Shown here piece after piece: positions 1-9,352 of a stretch of 64,000 nucleotides of DNA (positions are counted from its first letter, which is position 1; each line of letters starts with the position of its first letter). The DNA is from Roseovarius dicentrarchi (lineage in GTDB: Bacteria; Pseudomonadota; Alphaproteobacteria; Rhodobacterales; Rhodobacteraceae). The stretch spans positions 33,247-97,246 of the forward strand of contig NZ_QNQP01000013.1 in NCBI RefSeq assembly GCF_003316635.1. Direction: 5' to 3'. Both the position numbers and the translations under genes were made by a program. The notes beneath the pieces were generated by a model, which ran no database searches, was not told the DNA's origin, and saw only the letters and a list, made by a program, of their open reading frames with translations.

Positions 1-684
1 GGGAAACAGGATGCGCCCTGACAGGCCGGCGGCAGCGATCTGATCCTTAAGCCCTTGCAGGAACGCGGCGTCGCTGCGCCCTGCGCGCCCCAGCACCAGC
101 GCGGTCACGTCCGGCTGGTCCGGCAAAAGCCGCAGCATCGCCTCGACAAAGCGGTCGGTGCCTTTCTCGGGCCTTATGCGGCCAATCGTGGCGATGCCGC
201 GCGCGCCGGGGTATCCGGTGCCGCCCCATGCCACTGACCGGTCGGGCGCGGGCGCAAAGGATGCGCAATCGACGCCGTGGGGCACCACCGCCCGCACGTG
301 CGGCACGAATTCTGCCGCGCGTTCGGTCGTGGCGACCACCGCATCCATGCGCGAGATCAGCCAGCGCGGCAAGGCCGAGTGTCGCCGCTGCGCCGCCGAG
401 GTGAACACGATCCGCACAGGCAGGCGCAGCACATCGCGCGCCCACAGCGCGGCGCGCATTTCGGTGTTGCGCCGCACATGCCAGATCACAAAGGGCCGCC
501 CATTCGAGGGCTGGCGCGACCGACGGCGCGCCTCATCCTTGCTGATCGGTATGGGGCAACCCGGCAGCGGCTGGCCGGCCAGCGCCAGATCATAGCGCGG
601 CACCTGCGCGCGCAGAACCCCCGCCGCCGTTGCCGACACGCCGGTAAAATTCGGGTTGAAATTGGTCACGATAAGCTCGGTCAC
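1..684 (-). CDS. glycosyltransferase family 4 protein, 3' part outside window
   Basis: The reading frame runs from a GTG at 684 to the window edge without a stop, so the C-terminus is missing; 228 residues are visible. The N-terminus reads MTELIVTNFNPNFTGVSATA. A GT-B type donor-domain segment, GRIRPEKGTDRFVEA, follows at about residues 160-175, with an HGVD turn before it at about 135. These fit retaining GT4 sugar transferases such as the LPS core mannosyltransferase LpcC. The gene lies 36 bp downstream of waaA on the same strand, which supports a role in LPS core assembly at the cytoplasmic face of the inner membrane. The start is uncertain because no strong ribosome site precedes it. The substrate is inferred only from context. 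Confidence 0.8.
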   Translation of the reverse strand, partial: MTELIVTNFNPNFTGVSATAAGVLRAQVPRYDLALAGQPLPGCPIPISKDEARRRSRQPSNGRPFVIWHVRRNTEMRAALWARDVLRLPVRIVFTSAAQRRHSALPRWLISRMDAVVATTERAAEFVPHVRAVVPHGVDCASFAPAPDRSVAWGGTGYPGARGIATIGRIRPEKGTDRFVEAMLRLLPDQPDVTALVLGRAGRSDAAFLQGLKDQIAAAGLSGRILFP

Positions 685-720
685 GGCAGCTGCTTTCGGC
701 AAGGGGATCTGTGGCCGGGT

Positions 721-2013
721 CTACCCCAGCTTGAGCGCCGCGCAAAGTGTCGTGGACAGCTCGGCCAGCTGATCGTCCTGCGCATTGGCAAAGCCTAGCG
801 CCGCCTGCCGCATCGCCTTCAGATCGTCGCCCGCGCCCAATAGTGTGCGGAGCGTATCCGCCAGCTGGTCCGCGTCCGCAACCTGCCGCGCCGCACCTGC
901 CGCATCCATCTGCGCATAGGCCTGCGCAAAATTGACGTAAAGCGGGCCGTGCAGCACCGCCGTGCCGGCATGGGCAGCCTCATAGGGGTTATGCCCGCCG
1001 ACCGGAACGAAAGACCCGGCAATGCAGGCAACCGGCGCCAGCGCGTACCACAGTCCCAGCTCGCCCAGCGTATCGGCCAGATATACCTGATCCTGCGCAC
1101 CGGGCAGGGTGCCTGCGCTGCGGCGGGACTGCGTAAACCCTGCCGTTTTAATCATCTTCGCGATCTCCTCCGCCCGGTCGGGGTGGCGCGGCGCAAGGAT
1201 CAGCAGCGCGTCGGGATGCGTCCGCAGCAGCGCCGCATGTGCATTCAGCGCCACCTCCTCCTCGCCCGGATGGGTGGAGGACATGGTCCAGACCGGACGC
1301 GCGCCGATCCGGTTTTGCAGCTCCACCAGTTGCACGGCGTCAAAGGCCAGCGGCCCTGCCATCGCCTTGAGGTTTGCGCCATGCCGGGCGTTGCTCGCGC
1401 CCAAATCGGCCAGGTGCGCCGCCGTGCGTGCGTCCTGACAATGGATCATGGCAAAAAGTCCCAGCAATGCCCGTGCCGTCCTGGGCATCCGGCCCCAACC
1501 GCGCGCCGAACGGTCGGAGATACGCGCATTCAGCAGTGCCAGCGGAATGCCGCGCCGCGCCGCCATCCGCAGCGTATTGGGCCATAGCTCGGATTCGACG
1601 AACACCGCCGCATCAGGATGCCAGTGGGTAAAAAACCGGCGCAGATAGGCCGGGCTGTCCAGCGGTGCAAACTGATGAATGCAGCGCGGCGGCAGGCGCG
1701 TGGCCAGCATCTGCGCCGATGTGGCCGTGCCGGAGGTCAGAAGGAAATTCAGCCTCGGATCGCACGCGCCCATATGCGCAATCAGGCGCAGCACGGACAG
1801 GCTTTCGCCCACGCTGGCCGCGTGCAGCCACATCAGCGGGCCATCCGGGCGCGGCACCGTGGCCCGCCCCAGACGCTCACGAATGCGCGCAGGATCGGTG
1901 CCATGCGCCGCCAGTTTGCGCCGCACACCCCGGTAGGCCAGTGGCGCTGCGACGCGCGCAGCAGCACCATAGGCCCGCAACAGCAGCGTGGACCCGCCCG
2001 GCCGGTGCGCCAC
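721..2013 (-). CDS. waaA: 3-deoxy-D-manno-octulosonic acid (Kdo) transferase
   Basis: WaaA (KdtA) transfers Kdo from CMP-Kdo to lipid IVA, the first step of LPS core synthesis, at the inner membrane. The 430-residue length is normal for the family. Recognisable segments are WLHAASVGES near residue 60, FVESELWPN near 140, NARISDRS near 160, and GGHNPYEAAHAGTAVLHGP near 345 in the nucleotide-sugar site. The chosen start is a GTG (2013) that lies four bases after the moaA stop, so translation is probably coupled. A following glycosyltransferase completes a short LPS unit. The mixing of moaA with LPS genes is simple operon packing, not a shared pathway. Confidence 0.93.
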   Translation of the reverse strand: MAHRPGGSTLLLRAYGAAARVAAPLAYRGVRRKLAAHGTDPARIRERLGRATVPRPDGPLMWLHAASVGESLSVLRLIAHMGACDPRLNFLLTSGTATSAQMLATRLPPRCIHQFAPLDSPAYLRRFFTHWHPDAAVFVESELWPNTLRMAARRGIPLALLNARISDRSARGWGRMPRTARALLGLFAMIHCQDARTAAHLADLGASNARHGANLKAMAGPLAFDAVQLVELQNRIGARPVWTMSSTHPGEEEVALNAHAALLRTHPDALLILAPRHPDRAEEIAKMIKTAGFTQSRRSAGTLPGAQDQVYLADTLGELGLWYALAPVACIAGSFVPVGGHNPYEAAHAGTAVLHGPLYVNFAQAYAQMDAAGAARQVADADQLADTLRTLLGAGDDLKAMRQAALGFANAQDDQLAELSTTLCAALKLG

Positions 2014-2017
2014 GCGC

Positions 2018-3025
2018 TTAGCCGCCTGTGTGGCTCATGTGGCGGGGCATCTTGCCGTCCACCGTCTGGCGCGAATAGTCGAAATCGTGGCCCTTGGGTT
2101 TGCGCGCGATTGCAGCGCGGATCGCATCCTGCAAAGGTGCGATATCTTGCGGGTGGTTGCGCAGCGGCGGGCGCAGATCGGCCATATCTTCCTGCCCGAG
2201 GCACATGTACAGCTCGCCCGTGCAGGTCAGGCGCACGCGGTTGCAGCTTTCGCAGAAATTATGTGTCAGCGGCGTGATGAATCCAATCTTCTGGCCCGTC
2301 TCCTCCAGCCGGACATAGCGGGCGGGGCCGCCGGTGCGTTCGGGGATATCGGTGACGGTGTAATGCTCCGCCAGGCGGGCGCGCAAATCCTTCAAGGGCC
2401 AATATTGGCCCAGACGGTCCTCGTTCCCGATATCGCCCATCGGCATGACTTCGATCCATGTCAGATCCATGTCGCGGCTGGCGCACCATTCGGTGATCGA
2501 AATCAGCTCGTCCTCGTTGAAGCCCTTCAGCGCGACCGCGTTGATTTTTATCCGAAGCCCCGCGCGCTGCGCCGCGTCGATGCCGCGCAGGACCTGGGGC
2601 AGTCGGCCCCAGCGGGTGATGGCCGCAAATTTTTCTTCGTCGGCGGTGTCCATCGACACGTTGATGCGCCGCACACCGGCCGCATACAGGTCATCCGCGT
2701 ATTTCTCCAACTGCGATCCGTTGGTCGTCAGCGTCAGCTCGCGCAGCGCGCCGCTGTCCAGATGGCGCGTCATCGACTGGAAAAACGACATGATCCCGCG
2801 CCGCACCAAAGGCTCCCCACCGGTGATGCGCAGTTTTTGCACGCCAAGGCCGACAAAGGCGCTGCACATGCGGTCCAGCTCCTCCAGCGTCAGCAATTCC
2901 TTCTTGGGAAGGAATGTCATGTTCTCGGACATGCAATAAACACAGCGAAAATCGCAGCGGTCGGTAACCGACACGCGCAGATAATCGATGGCACGGTGAA
3001 ACGGATCTATAAGAGGCTCTGTCAT
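2018..3025 (-). CDS. moaA: GTP 3',8-cyclase, molybdenum cofactor biosynthesis protein A
   Basis: MoaA is a radical-SAM enzyme that, with MoaC, converts GTP to cyclic pyranopterin monophosphate in molybdenum cofactor synthesis. The radical-SAM cluster motif CX3CX2C is at C24, C28 and C31 of the protein that starts with [17 protein letters not shown] second cluster motif, CX2C followed 14 residues later by C ([18 protein letters not shown]), is near residue 245, and the protein ends in the family's Gly-Gly tail. I chose the ATG at 3025 (335 aa) instead of an upstream in-frame start because the conserved N-terminus begins there. The cofactor would be needed by the molybdenum-type formate dehydrogenase at 42.7 kb. 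Confidence 0.95.
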   Translation of the reverse strand: MTEPLIDPFHRAIDYLRVSVTDRCDFRCVYCMSENMTFLPKKELLTLEELDRMCSAFVGLGVQKLRITGGEPLVRRGIMSFFQSMTRHLDSGALRELTLTTNGSQLEKYADDLYAAGVRRINVSMDTADEEKFAAITRWGRLPQVLRGIDAAQRAGLRIKINAVALKGFNEDELISITEWCASRDMDLTWIEVMPMGDIGNEDRLGQYWPLKDLRARLAEHYTVTDIPERTGGPARYVRLEETGQKIGFITPLTHNFCESCNRVRLTCTGELYMCLGQEDMADLRPPLRNHPQDIAPLQDAIRAAIARKPKGHDFDYSRQTVDGKMPRHMSHTGG

Positions 3026-3157
3026 GCCCGCAAAGGTAAGGTGCCGCGCCCCTTGGGGCAAGCTGTTTCGGCACGTTCACGCCATCAGCCGCCCCGATGC
3101 CGACAGGCTGGTGCAAGCGGTGTTGTGCGCGGTGAATTGTCGTCATAGGCTGAGCGG

Positions 3158-3643
3158 ATGAAGCATATTACCCTTATCGCGCCGCTGTTGATCGTGGCAG
3201 GATGCGCAAACGCGCCGGACTGGCTGACACCGCGGCAGAACGCCGCGCCGGATGTGCAGGCCCCCGCGGCCGAACCGGCGCCCAGCACTGTTGCCGCGAT
3301 CAAGCCGCCGCAAACGGCCCGCACGGTGACCGAATTCGACACAACGACCGCCGCGGACAAGGCAGCGGCCGCCGCCCCGGCAGCGGGCGGCAGGGATCTG
3401 GGCTTGACGATCGCAAGTCTGGGCGCGGCGGGCGAGCCGGGATTCTGGCTGAAAACGCCGCTTGTATCGGCGCCGGGTCCGGGGCGGGTGGTGTATCCTG
3501 CGAATGGCAAGTCGGTGAAGGTCGATCTGATCCCGATCACAGGCGAGGCGGGGGCAGGCAGCCGGATGTCCCTTGCCGCGCTGCGTGTGATTGACGCGCC
3601 GCTGACGGGCCTGCCTGAGTTGCGCGTATTCTCCCTGGATTAA
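3158..3643 (+). CDS. putative lipoprotein of unknown function
   Basis: The 161-residue protein starts MKHITLIAPLLIVAGC, a short signal peptide with a lipobox ending at C16, so it is probably lipid-anchored in the periplasm. An Ala/Pro-rich linker follows to about residue 85. A C-terminal domain with TIASLGAAGEPGFWLKTPLV and VDLIPITGEAGAGSRMSL segments comes next. Similar rhodobacterial proteins have been labelled D-galactarate dehydratase-like, but nothing in the sequence supports an enzyme. It is divergent from moaA and convergent with glmS, so it appears to be a single gene. Function unknown. Confidence 0.85.
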   Translation: MKHITLIAPLLIVAGCANAPDWLTPRQNAAPDVQAPAAEPAPSTVAAIKPPQTARTVTEFDTTTAADKAAAAAPAAGGRDLGLTIASLGAAGEPGFWLKTPLVSAPGPGRVVYPANGKSVKVDLIPITGEAGAGSRMSLAALRVIDAPLTGLPELRVFSLD

Positions 3644-3686
3644 CGCATCGCTTTGACGGTGCTGCGTAACGTTTTGATTTATCAGA

Positions 3687-5510
3687 TCATTCAACGGTCA
3701 CGGATTTGGCCAAATTGCGCGGCTGATCGACATCTGTCCCTTTGGTGACAGCGGTATGGTAGGCCAGAAACTGGACCGGCAGCGCATAGAGGATGGGTGT
3801 CAGATCAAAATCAATATCGGGCAGGATGATTGTCTGCCACACGCCTTCCGACGCTGAGGTGGCGCCGGACTGATCGGTTATCAGGATCACCTTGCCGCCG
3901 CGGGCCATCACCTCTTGCATGTTCGATACCGTCTTGTCGAACAGCGCATCGCGCGGGGCCATCACCACCACGGGCATTTTTTCATCAATCAGCGCAATGG
4001 GGCCGTGCTTCAGCTCACCCGAAGCATAAGCTTCGGCGTGTATATAGCTGATTTCCTTGAGTTTAAGCGCACCCTCCAAGGCGATCGGAAACATCAGCCC
4101 GCGCCCCAGGAACAGTGCATCACGCGACTCTGCTAGGCGCTGGGATATGCTGCGCACGTGGTCCTCAATGCTCATGGCCTGATTGAAGATCGCTGGCAGG
4201 CCGCGCACTGCGGTCAGCTTTTCCTGCAATGTCTGGCTGCTGATCCGGCCTCTGGCATGGGCCGCCTTGAGCGCCAGAAGCAGCAGCACAGTCAGCTGGC
4301 AGGTAAACGCCTTGGTCGATGCGACGCCGATTTCCGCACCCGCATAGATCGGCAGGGTCAGATCGCTTTCGCGCGCGATCGAGCTTTCGGGGACGTTGGT
4401 GACCGACAGGATCGACTGCGCCTTGCCCGCGCAGTAGCGCAGCGCGGCGAGCGTGTCTGCGGTTTCGCCCGACTGGCTGACAAAGAGCGCGGCTGTACCG
4501 TCGCTAATGGGGGGCGTGCGATAGCGGAATTCGGAGGCAAAATCGACCTCGACAGGCAGGCCGGCCAACTGCTCGAACCAGTATTTTGCCGTCAGGCAGG
4601 CATAATACGCAGTGCCGCAGGATGCCATCGTAAGGCGGTTTATCTTTGTAAAGTCAATGCCTTCACCGGGAAGGTTGATGTCGCTGGCATCGGCTGCCAC
4701 ATAGGCGGCGATCGTCTCGCCGATGACGGTTGGCTGCTGGGCGATCTCCTTGGACATGAAGTGCTTGTGCCCGGCCTTGTCGATTAGGGCGGCGTCAACG
4801 CGAATGGTGCGCGGTGTGCGCACAACCGGGGTGCCGGCAGGGTCGGTGATGGTGATCGTGCTGCGGGTCAGGACGGCGCAATCGCCCTCTTCCAGATAGG
4901 TGACGCGGTTGGTCATCGGCGCCAGCGCGATGGCGTCCGAGCCGATATAGACCTCGCCGTCGCCGTGACCGATGGCCAGCGGGCTGCCCTTGCGGGCGGC
5001 GATCATCAGATCAGGCTCGTCCTCGAATAGGAAAGCCAGCGCATAGGCACCCTCCAGCCGGGCGACGGTGCGGCGCACAGCGTCTGCCGGCGTGGCGCCC
5101 TGGTCGATGTAGTGCTGCGCCAGCAGGGCGACGGTTTCGGTGTCCGTTTCGGTCTGGTGGGTGATGCCGGCCTGCGCCAGATCCGCGCGCAATTCGCGGT
5201 AGTTTTCGATGATACCGTTATGCACAACCGCGACGCGGCGGGTTTGATGCGGATGGGTGTTGGTCAGCGTCGGCGCGCCGTGGGTGGCCCAGCGTGTATG
5301 CCCGATGCCGGATTTGCCGGCCAGCGGCTGATGCACCAGAAGATCGCTGAGATTGACCAGCTTGCCGATGGCGCGGCGCCGTTCCAATGCGCCATCGTTG
5401 ACAGTGGCGATACCCGCGCTGTCATAGCCGCGATACTCCAGCCGCTTCAGCGCCTCGACCAGCGTTGGGGCGACTTCGTGCTTGCCCAGTATTCCGACAA
5501 TTCCGCACAT
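3687..5510 (-). CDS. glmS: glutamine--fructose-6-phosphate aminotransferase (isomerizing)
   Basis: GlmS makes glucosamine-6-phosphate from fructose-6-phosphate and glutamine, the first step to UDP-GlcNAc for peptidoglycan and lipid A. The N-terminal glutaminase domain starts MCGIVGILGKHEV with Cys2 as nucleophile after Met removal. HTRWATHGAPT (about residues 71-81) and the HNGIIENY turn are present. Two SIS sugar-isomerase domains follow (SQSGETADTLAALR near 345; LKHGPIALID near 500), and the C-terminus ends PRNLAKSVTVE as in the family. The length of 607 aa is normal. The start overlaps the glmU stop by one base (TGATG), so glmU-glmS form one transcript. No glmS ribozyme-like leader fits between the genes. 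Confidence 0.97.
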   Translation of the reverse strand: MCGIVGILGKHEVAPTLVEALKRLEYRGYDSAGIATVNDGALERRRAIGKLVNLSDLLVHQPLAGKSGIGHTRWATHGAPTLTNTHPHQTRRVAVVHNGIIENYRELRADLAQAGITHQTETDTETVALLAQHYIDQGATPADAVRRTVARLEGAYALAFLFEDEPDLMIAARKGSPLAIGHGDGEVYIGSDAIALAPMTNRVTYLEEGDCAVLTRSTITITDPAGTPVVRTPRTIRVDAALIDKAGHKHFMSKEIAQQPTVIGETIAAYVAADASDINLPGEGIDFTKINRLTMASCGTAYYACLTAKYWFEQLAGLPVEVDFASEFRYRTPPISDGTAALFVSQSGETADTLAALRYCAGKAQSILSVTNVPESSIARESDLTLPIYAGAEIGVASTKAFTCQLTVLLLLALKAAHARGRISSQTLQEKLTAVRGLPAIFNQAMSIEDHVRSISQRLAESRDALFLGRGLMFPIALEGALKLKEISYIHAEAYASGELKHGPIALIDEKMPVVVMAPRDALFDKTVSNMQEVMARGGKVILITDQSGATSASEGVWQTIILPDIDFDLTPILYALPVQFLAYHTAVTKGTDVDQPRNLAKSVTVE

Positions 5511-6865
5511 CAGATGGCCTCTTTCTGGTTGTTTTCTTTGGACGATTTGAACAAGGCCATAAGCCGCCGGGCAAGGCCGGGTTTGACAACCTGCACAGCG
5601 CGCCCCAGCGCCAGCGCGCCATCGGGCACGTCCTGCGTGATGACCGAGCCGGAGCCTGTCATCGCTTCGGCGCCCACCGTTACGGGCGCGACCAGCATGG
5701 TGCCCGAGCCGACAAAGGCCCCCGCACCGATGCTGGTGCGGTGCTTGCGCACACCGTCGTAATTGCAGGTGACACTGCCCGCGCCCACGTTGCAGCCCGC
5801 GCCCAGATCGGCGTCGCCGATATAGGTCAGGTGGTTGACCTTGGCGCCAGTGTCCAGAAAGGCGTTCTTGATCTCGACGAAATTGCCGACGCGGGCATCC
5901 TCGGCCAGTTCGGCGCCGGGACGCAGGCGCGCATAGGGGCCAACGACAGCGCCGCGCGCCACATGGCAGCCCTCAAGGTGGGAAAACGCGCGGATATGCG
6001 CGCCGCTTTCGACGGTGACGCCGGGGCCGAAAACGACATTCTGTTCGATCAGCGCATCGCGGCCAAGAACCGTGTCAAATGAGAAATAGACGCTGTCGGG
6101 CGCGTAGAAGCCGACACCATCCTCGAAGGCGGCTTGGCGCATAGCGGTCTGAAACAGCGCTTCGGCGGCGGCCAGTTCGGCGCGGGAATTGACGCCCAGT
6201 GTCTCGGCCTCGTCGCAGGTGATGGCCGTGGCGGTCAGCCCCTTGGCGCGGGCGATTGCGATGATGTCGGTCAGATAATAATCGCCGGATGCGTTTTCAT
6301 TGCCGACGGCGCTGATCAGATCGAACAGGGTGTCGCTGTCTGCTGCGATTACGCCGGAGTTACAAAGTGTTATCGCGCGCTCTTTATCTGTTGCATCCTT
6401 GAATTCCACAATCCGGTCCAGCGCATTGCCCTGCATGACCAGACGCCCGTAGCGGCCCGGATCGGCGGCATCAAAGCCAAGCACAACCAGATCATACTCC
6501 TTGCGGGCCGCGATCATACGCTCCAGCGTTTCGGGGCGAATGAAAGGGGTGTCGCCGTACAGCACGATCGCGTCGCCGTCATGCCCCTCCAGCGCCGTGC
6601 GGGCCTGGGCAACCGCATGTGCGGTGCCCAGCTGCTCGGTCTGGCGGGCGGTTTGGATCTCGGGGTCGTGCTCCAGCGCCGCGGCCTCGACCGCGTCGGC
6701 GCCGTGGCCGGTGACAACGCAGATCCGATCAGGCTCCAGCGTGGTTGCGGCGCGCAGGGCATGGACCAGCATCGGGGCGCCCGCAACGGGGTGCAGCACC
6801 TTGGGCAGGTCCGAATTCATGCGCGTGCCTTTGCCGGCGGCAAGCACGATCAGGGCGAGGGTCAT
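5510..6865 (-). CDS. glmU: bifunctional UDP-GlcNAc pyrophosphorylase / GlcN-1-P acetyltransferase
   Basis: GlmU acetylates glucosamine-1-phosphate and couples it to UTP to give UDP-GlcNAc. The N-terminal nucleotidyltransferase domain opens with LIVLAAGKGTRMNSDLPKVL (LXXGXGTXM...K signature). YGDTPFIRPETL lies near residue 103. The C-terminal part is a left-handed beta-helix of hexapeptide repeats with KNAFLDTGAKVNHLTYIGDA near 345 and NYDG near 375. I use the ATG at 6865 (451 aa) instead of a TTG two codons upstream because an AAAGGAAA site sits eight bases before it. It shares a one-base stop/start overlap with glmS, the next enzyme gene in the pathway. Confidence 0.97.
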   Translation of the reverse strand: MTLALIVLAAGKGTRMNSDLPKVLHPVAGAPMLVHALRAATTLEPDRICVVTGHGADAVEAAALEHDPEIQTARQTEQLGTAHAVAQARTALEGHDGDAIVLYGDTPFIRPETLERMIAARKEYDLVVLGFDAADPGRYGRLVMQGNALDRIVEFKDATDKERAITLCNSGVIAADSDTLFDLISAVGNENASGDYYLTDIIAIARAKGLTATAITCDEAETLGVNSRAELAAAEALFQTAMRQAAFEDGVGFYAPDSVYFSFDTVLGRDALIEQNVVFGPGVTVESGAHIRAFSHLEGCHVARGAVVGPYARLRPGAELAEDARVGNFVEIKNAFLDTGAKVNHLTYIGDADLGAGCNVGAGSVTCNYDGVRKHRTSIGAGAFVGSGTMLVAPVTVGAEAMTGSGSVITQDVPDGALALGRAVQVVKPGLARRLMALFKSSKENNQKEAI

Positions 6866-6898
6866 AGACAAGATTTCCTTTGTATCCGGCTGTCGCCC

Positions 6899-6926
6899 GT
6901 TTTATCTGCTGGCCAGCTATGTGCAA
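6899..6926 (-). promoter_or_regulatory. candidate sigma70-type promoter for glmU-glmS
   Basis: On the minus strand TTGCAC (6926-6921) is followed after 16 bases by TAAAAC (6904-6899). This predicts a short leader of about 20 bases before the glmU ATG. It is a fair match only, in the divergent glmU/gph gap. Confidence 0.35.
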
Positions 6927-7009
6927 GAGAGGTGGCGATCAAACAAGATTGCCATATGTGACAAGGCAGGGCGGAATGTCGCCGCAGGCCGCAACCCCGG
7001 AGGGTGCAG

Positions 7010-7675
7010 ATGCGCAGTATCGTTTTTGATCTTGATGGAACGCTGGCCGATACCAGCGGCGATCTGGTCGCCGCCGCCAATGCGTGTTTCCGCCAGATGG
7101 GCGCGGGCGATATGCTGCACGCGGGCACCGACGCGGGCACCGCCCTGTGCGGCGGCCGCGCGATGCTGGCGCTGGGGCTGGAGCGGATGGGCCAAGCGCC
7201 GGATGCGGCCGTGCTTGACCGGTTTTACCCGATCCTGCTGGACGCGTATGAAGAGGCGATCGACACCCATACGGTATTCTATCCCGGTGCGCTGGATGCG
7301 GTTGAGGCGTTGAAAACCGCGGGGTTCAAGGTGGCGATCTGCACCAACAAGCCGGAATATCTGGCGCGGCTTTTGCTGATGCGGATGGGCGCACTGGACC
7401 TGTTTGGCGCGCTGATCGGCGCCGACACGCTGCCGGTGCGCAAACCCGACCCCGAGCCGCTGCGCGAGGCGGCGCGCCGGGCCGGGGGCGATCCGGCCCG
7501 CTGCCTGCTGGTGGGTGATACGATTACGGACCACACCACCGCCCGCGCCGCCGGTGTGCCGTCTGTACTGGTCACGTTCGGCCCGAATGGCGCCGATATG
7601 GCCGGATTGGAGCCGGATGTGCTGCTCAGCGATTTTGCCGATCTGCCGGACGCGGCGCAGCGGCTGCTGATATGA
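7010..7675 (+). CDS. gph: phosphoglycolate phosphatase, HAD family
   Basis: This HAD-superfamily phosphatase dephosphorylates 2-phosphoglycolate in the cytoplasm. Motif I is FDLDGTLADTSGDLVAA with the nucleophilic Asp near residue 6-8. Motif II Thr lies in ICTNKPEY near 112, Lys in VRKPDPEPLREA near 145, and motif III Asp pair in LVGDTITDHTTARAAG near 168. The 221 residues fit the family. The ATG at 7010 has GGAGG six bases upstream and is preferred over the in-frame GTG at 7004. The last four bases overlap the start of the following aminotransferase gene (ATGA), so the two are co-translated. Confidence 0.9.
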   Translation: MRSIVFDLDGTLADTSGDLVAAANACFRQMGAGDMLHAGTDAGTALCGGRAMLALGLERMGQAPDAAVLDRFYPILLDAYEEAIDTHTVFYPGALDAVEALKTAGFKVAICTNKPEYLARLLLMRMGALDLFGALIGADTLPVRKPDPEPLREAARRAGGDPARCLLVGDTITDHTTARAAGVPSVLVTFGPNGADMAGLEPDVLLSDFADLPDAAQRLLI

Positions 7676-8889
7676 CCGGCGCGGAGGTTTTCACCGGAAA
7701 TTTCACCCAGCAGGAGCCGATCCCGGAGGACGCGATTGACGCCGCCATCGCCGTGATGCGCAGCGGACGCCTGCATCGCTACAACACCGCCGCGGGCGAG
7801 ATTGGCGAAGTCGCGGCGCTGGAGCGTGACTTTGCCGCCTATACCGGCGCGAAATATGCCTTGGCAGTGGCATCTGGCGGGTATGCGATGGGCGCGGCGC
7901 TGCGCGCGGTGGGCGTGGGGCCGGGCGACCGGGTACTGACCAACGCCTTTACGCTGGCGCCGGTGCCGGGGGCGATTGCGGGCGTCGGTGCGGTGCCGGT
8001 ATTTGTGGGCGTGACCGAGGCGCTGACCATTGATCTGGACGATCTGGAGGCCAAGGCCGATCAGGCGCGCGTTCTGATGCTGAGCCATATGCGCGGGCAT
8101 CTGGCCGATATGGACCGCTTGATGCGGATTTGCGATGACGCAGGCGTGACCGTGATCGAGGATTGCGCCCACACCATGGGCGCCGCGTGGCGCGGGCGCC
8201 TGTCTGGGCGCGATGGGCTGATCGGTTGCTACTCGGTGCAGACCTACAAGCATCTGAATGCCGGCGAAGGCGGGATTTTGATCACCGACGACGATGACGT
8301 GATGGCGCGCGCCATCCTTTTGTCAGGGTCATACATGCTGTTTGGCAAGCATGGCACAGTGCCGCCCGATGCAGCATTCGCGCAGGCCAAATACGACATG
8401 CCCAACGTCTCGGGCCGCATGGACAACCTGCGCGCTGCCATTCTGCGCCCGCAGCTGGCGCGATTGGATGCGCAATGCGCGGCGTGGACAGCGCGGTATC
8501 GGGCGGTCGAGGCGGGGCTGCGTGGCACCCCCGGCCTGACGGTAATTGAGCGGCCCGAAGAGGAGAGCTTCGTCGGCTCGTCCATTCAGTTCTTGCTCAA
8601 GGACTGGCCGGATGGGGCAGTGTCGGAGGTGCTGAATCGCTGCGCCGCGCGCGGTGTGCAACTGAAATGGTTCGGCGGCGCCGAGCCAGAAGGGTACACC
8701 AGCCGATATGACAGCTGGCACTACGCCCCAAGCGAGGCATTGCCGCCCAGCGACCGGATATTGCGGGCCATTGTCGATATGCGCCTGCCGCTGACCTTCA
8801 GCCTGAACGACTGCGCGCTGATCGCGCGCATCATCCGGGCCGAGGTGGGGGCCGTCTGGCAGCAGGCGCTGCCGACAGTCACTCCGTAA
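7672..8889 (+). CDS. DegT/DnrJ/EryC1/StrS-family PLP aminotransferase
   Basis: These fold-type I, PLP-dependent enzymes usually aminate nucleotide-linked keto-sugars. The 405-residue protein shows the substrate/PLP region SGGYAMGAALRAVG (near 65), the PLP-ring Asp in VIEDCAHTMGAAW (near 165), and the Schiff-base lysine in YKHLNAGEGG (near 195). It overlaps gph by four bases. No sugar-nucleotide dehydratase or other surface-sugar genes flank it, so the substrate cannot be named. The 3' end overlaps the opposite-strand creA by 11 bp, a convergent overlap. Confidence 0.85.
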   Translation: MTGAEVFTGNFTQQEPIPEDAIDAAIAVMRSGRLHRYNTAAGEIGEVAALERDFAAYTGAKYALAVASGGYAMGAALRAVGVGPGDRVLTNAFTLAPVPGAIAGVGAVPVFVGVTEALTIDLDDLEAKADQARVLMLSHMRGHLADMDRLMRICDDAGVTVIEDCAHTMGAAWRGRLSGRDGLIGCYSVQTYKHLNAGEGGILITDDDDVMARAILLSGSYMLFGKHGTVPPDAAFAQAKYDMPNVSGRMDNLRAAILRPQLARLDAQCAAWTARYRAVEAGLRGTPGLTVIERPEEESFVGSSIQFLLKDWPDGAVSEVLNRCAARGVQLKWFGGAEPEGYTSRYDSWHYAPSEALPPSDRILRAIVDMRLPLTFSLNDCALIARIIRAEVGAVWQQALPTVTP

Positions 8890-9352
8890 GGGCGCCGCGC
8901 AGCGGCACGGTCGAGATGGACACCTTGGCCGATCCTTGGGTCAGTTCGCGGGTATGCGCAACATAGACAAGTGTCTGGTTGGATTGGTCGAAGATGCGTT
9001 TGACACGCAGCGTTTTAAGAATGATCGACCGGCTGGCGCGAAACACGTCCTCACCCGATTTGGAGCGGTCAATGTCCCCCAGCCTGATCGGGCCGGTCTG
9101 CTGGCATTCAAGCGCACTGTTCGACGGATCCTCGAACCAGTTTCCATTTGCCAGGCGGTCAATCAGGCCGCGTTTGAAATAGGCCAGATGGCAGGTGACG
9201 CCGGTGACGTCCGGATCTGCAATCGCCTCGATCACGATGTCATTGCCGGCCCAGTCAACGCCGATTTCGCCCACCTGCTCGGCGCCAACGGGCCACGCGA
9301 AAGAGGCCGCCAAAATGGCGGCCCCTGACATGTAGGTGACAAAGCGGCCCAT
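8879..9352 (-). CDS. creA: CreA-family periplasmic protein
   Basis: This 157-residue protein has a cleavable signal peptide (about 24 residues, ending GAEQ). It has the CreA family pattern: IEAIADPDVTGVTCHLAYF near residue 41, EDPSNSALECQQTGPI near 75, GEDVFRASRSIILKTLRVKR near 100, and a C-terminal SAKVSISTVPLRG. Two cysteines could form a disulfide. CreA proteins are widespread in proteobacteria without a proven function. Its start overlaps the stop of the gene upstream by one base (TGATG), so the two are probably one transcript. Confidence 0.88.
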   Translation of the reverse strand: MGRFVTYMSGAAILAASFAWPVGAEQVGEIGVDWAGNDIVIEAIADPDVTGVTCHLAYFKRGLIDRLANGNWFEDPSNSALECQQTGPIRLGDIDRSKSGEDVFRASRSIILKTLRVKRIFDQSNQTLVYVAHTRELTQGSAKVSISTVPLRGALTE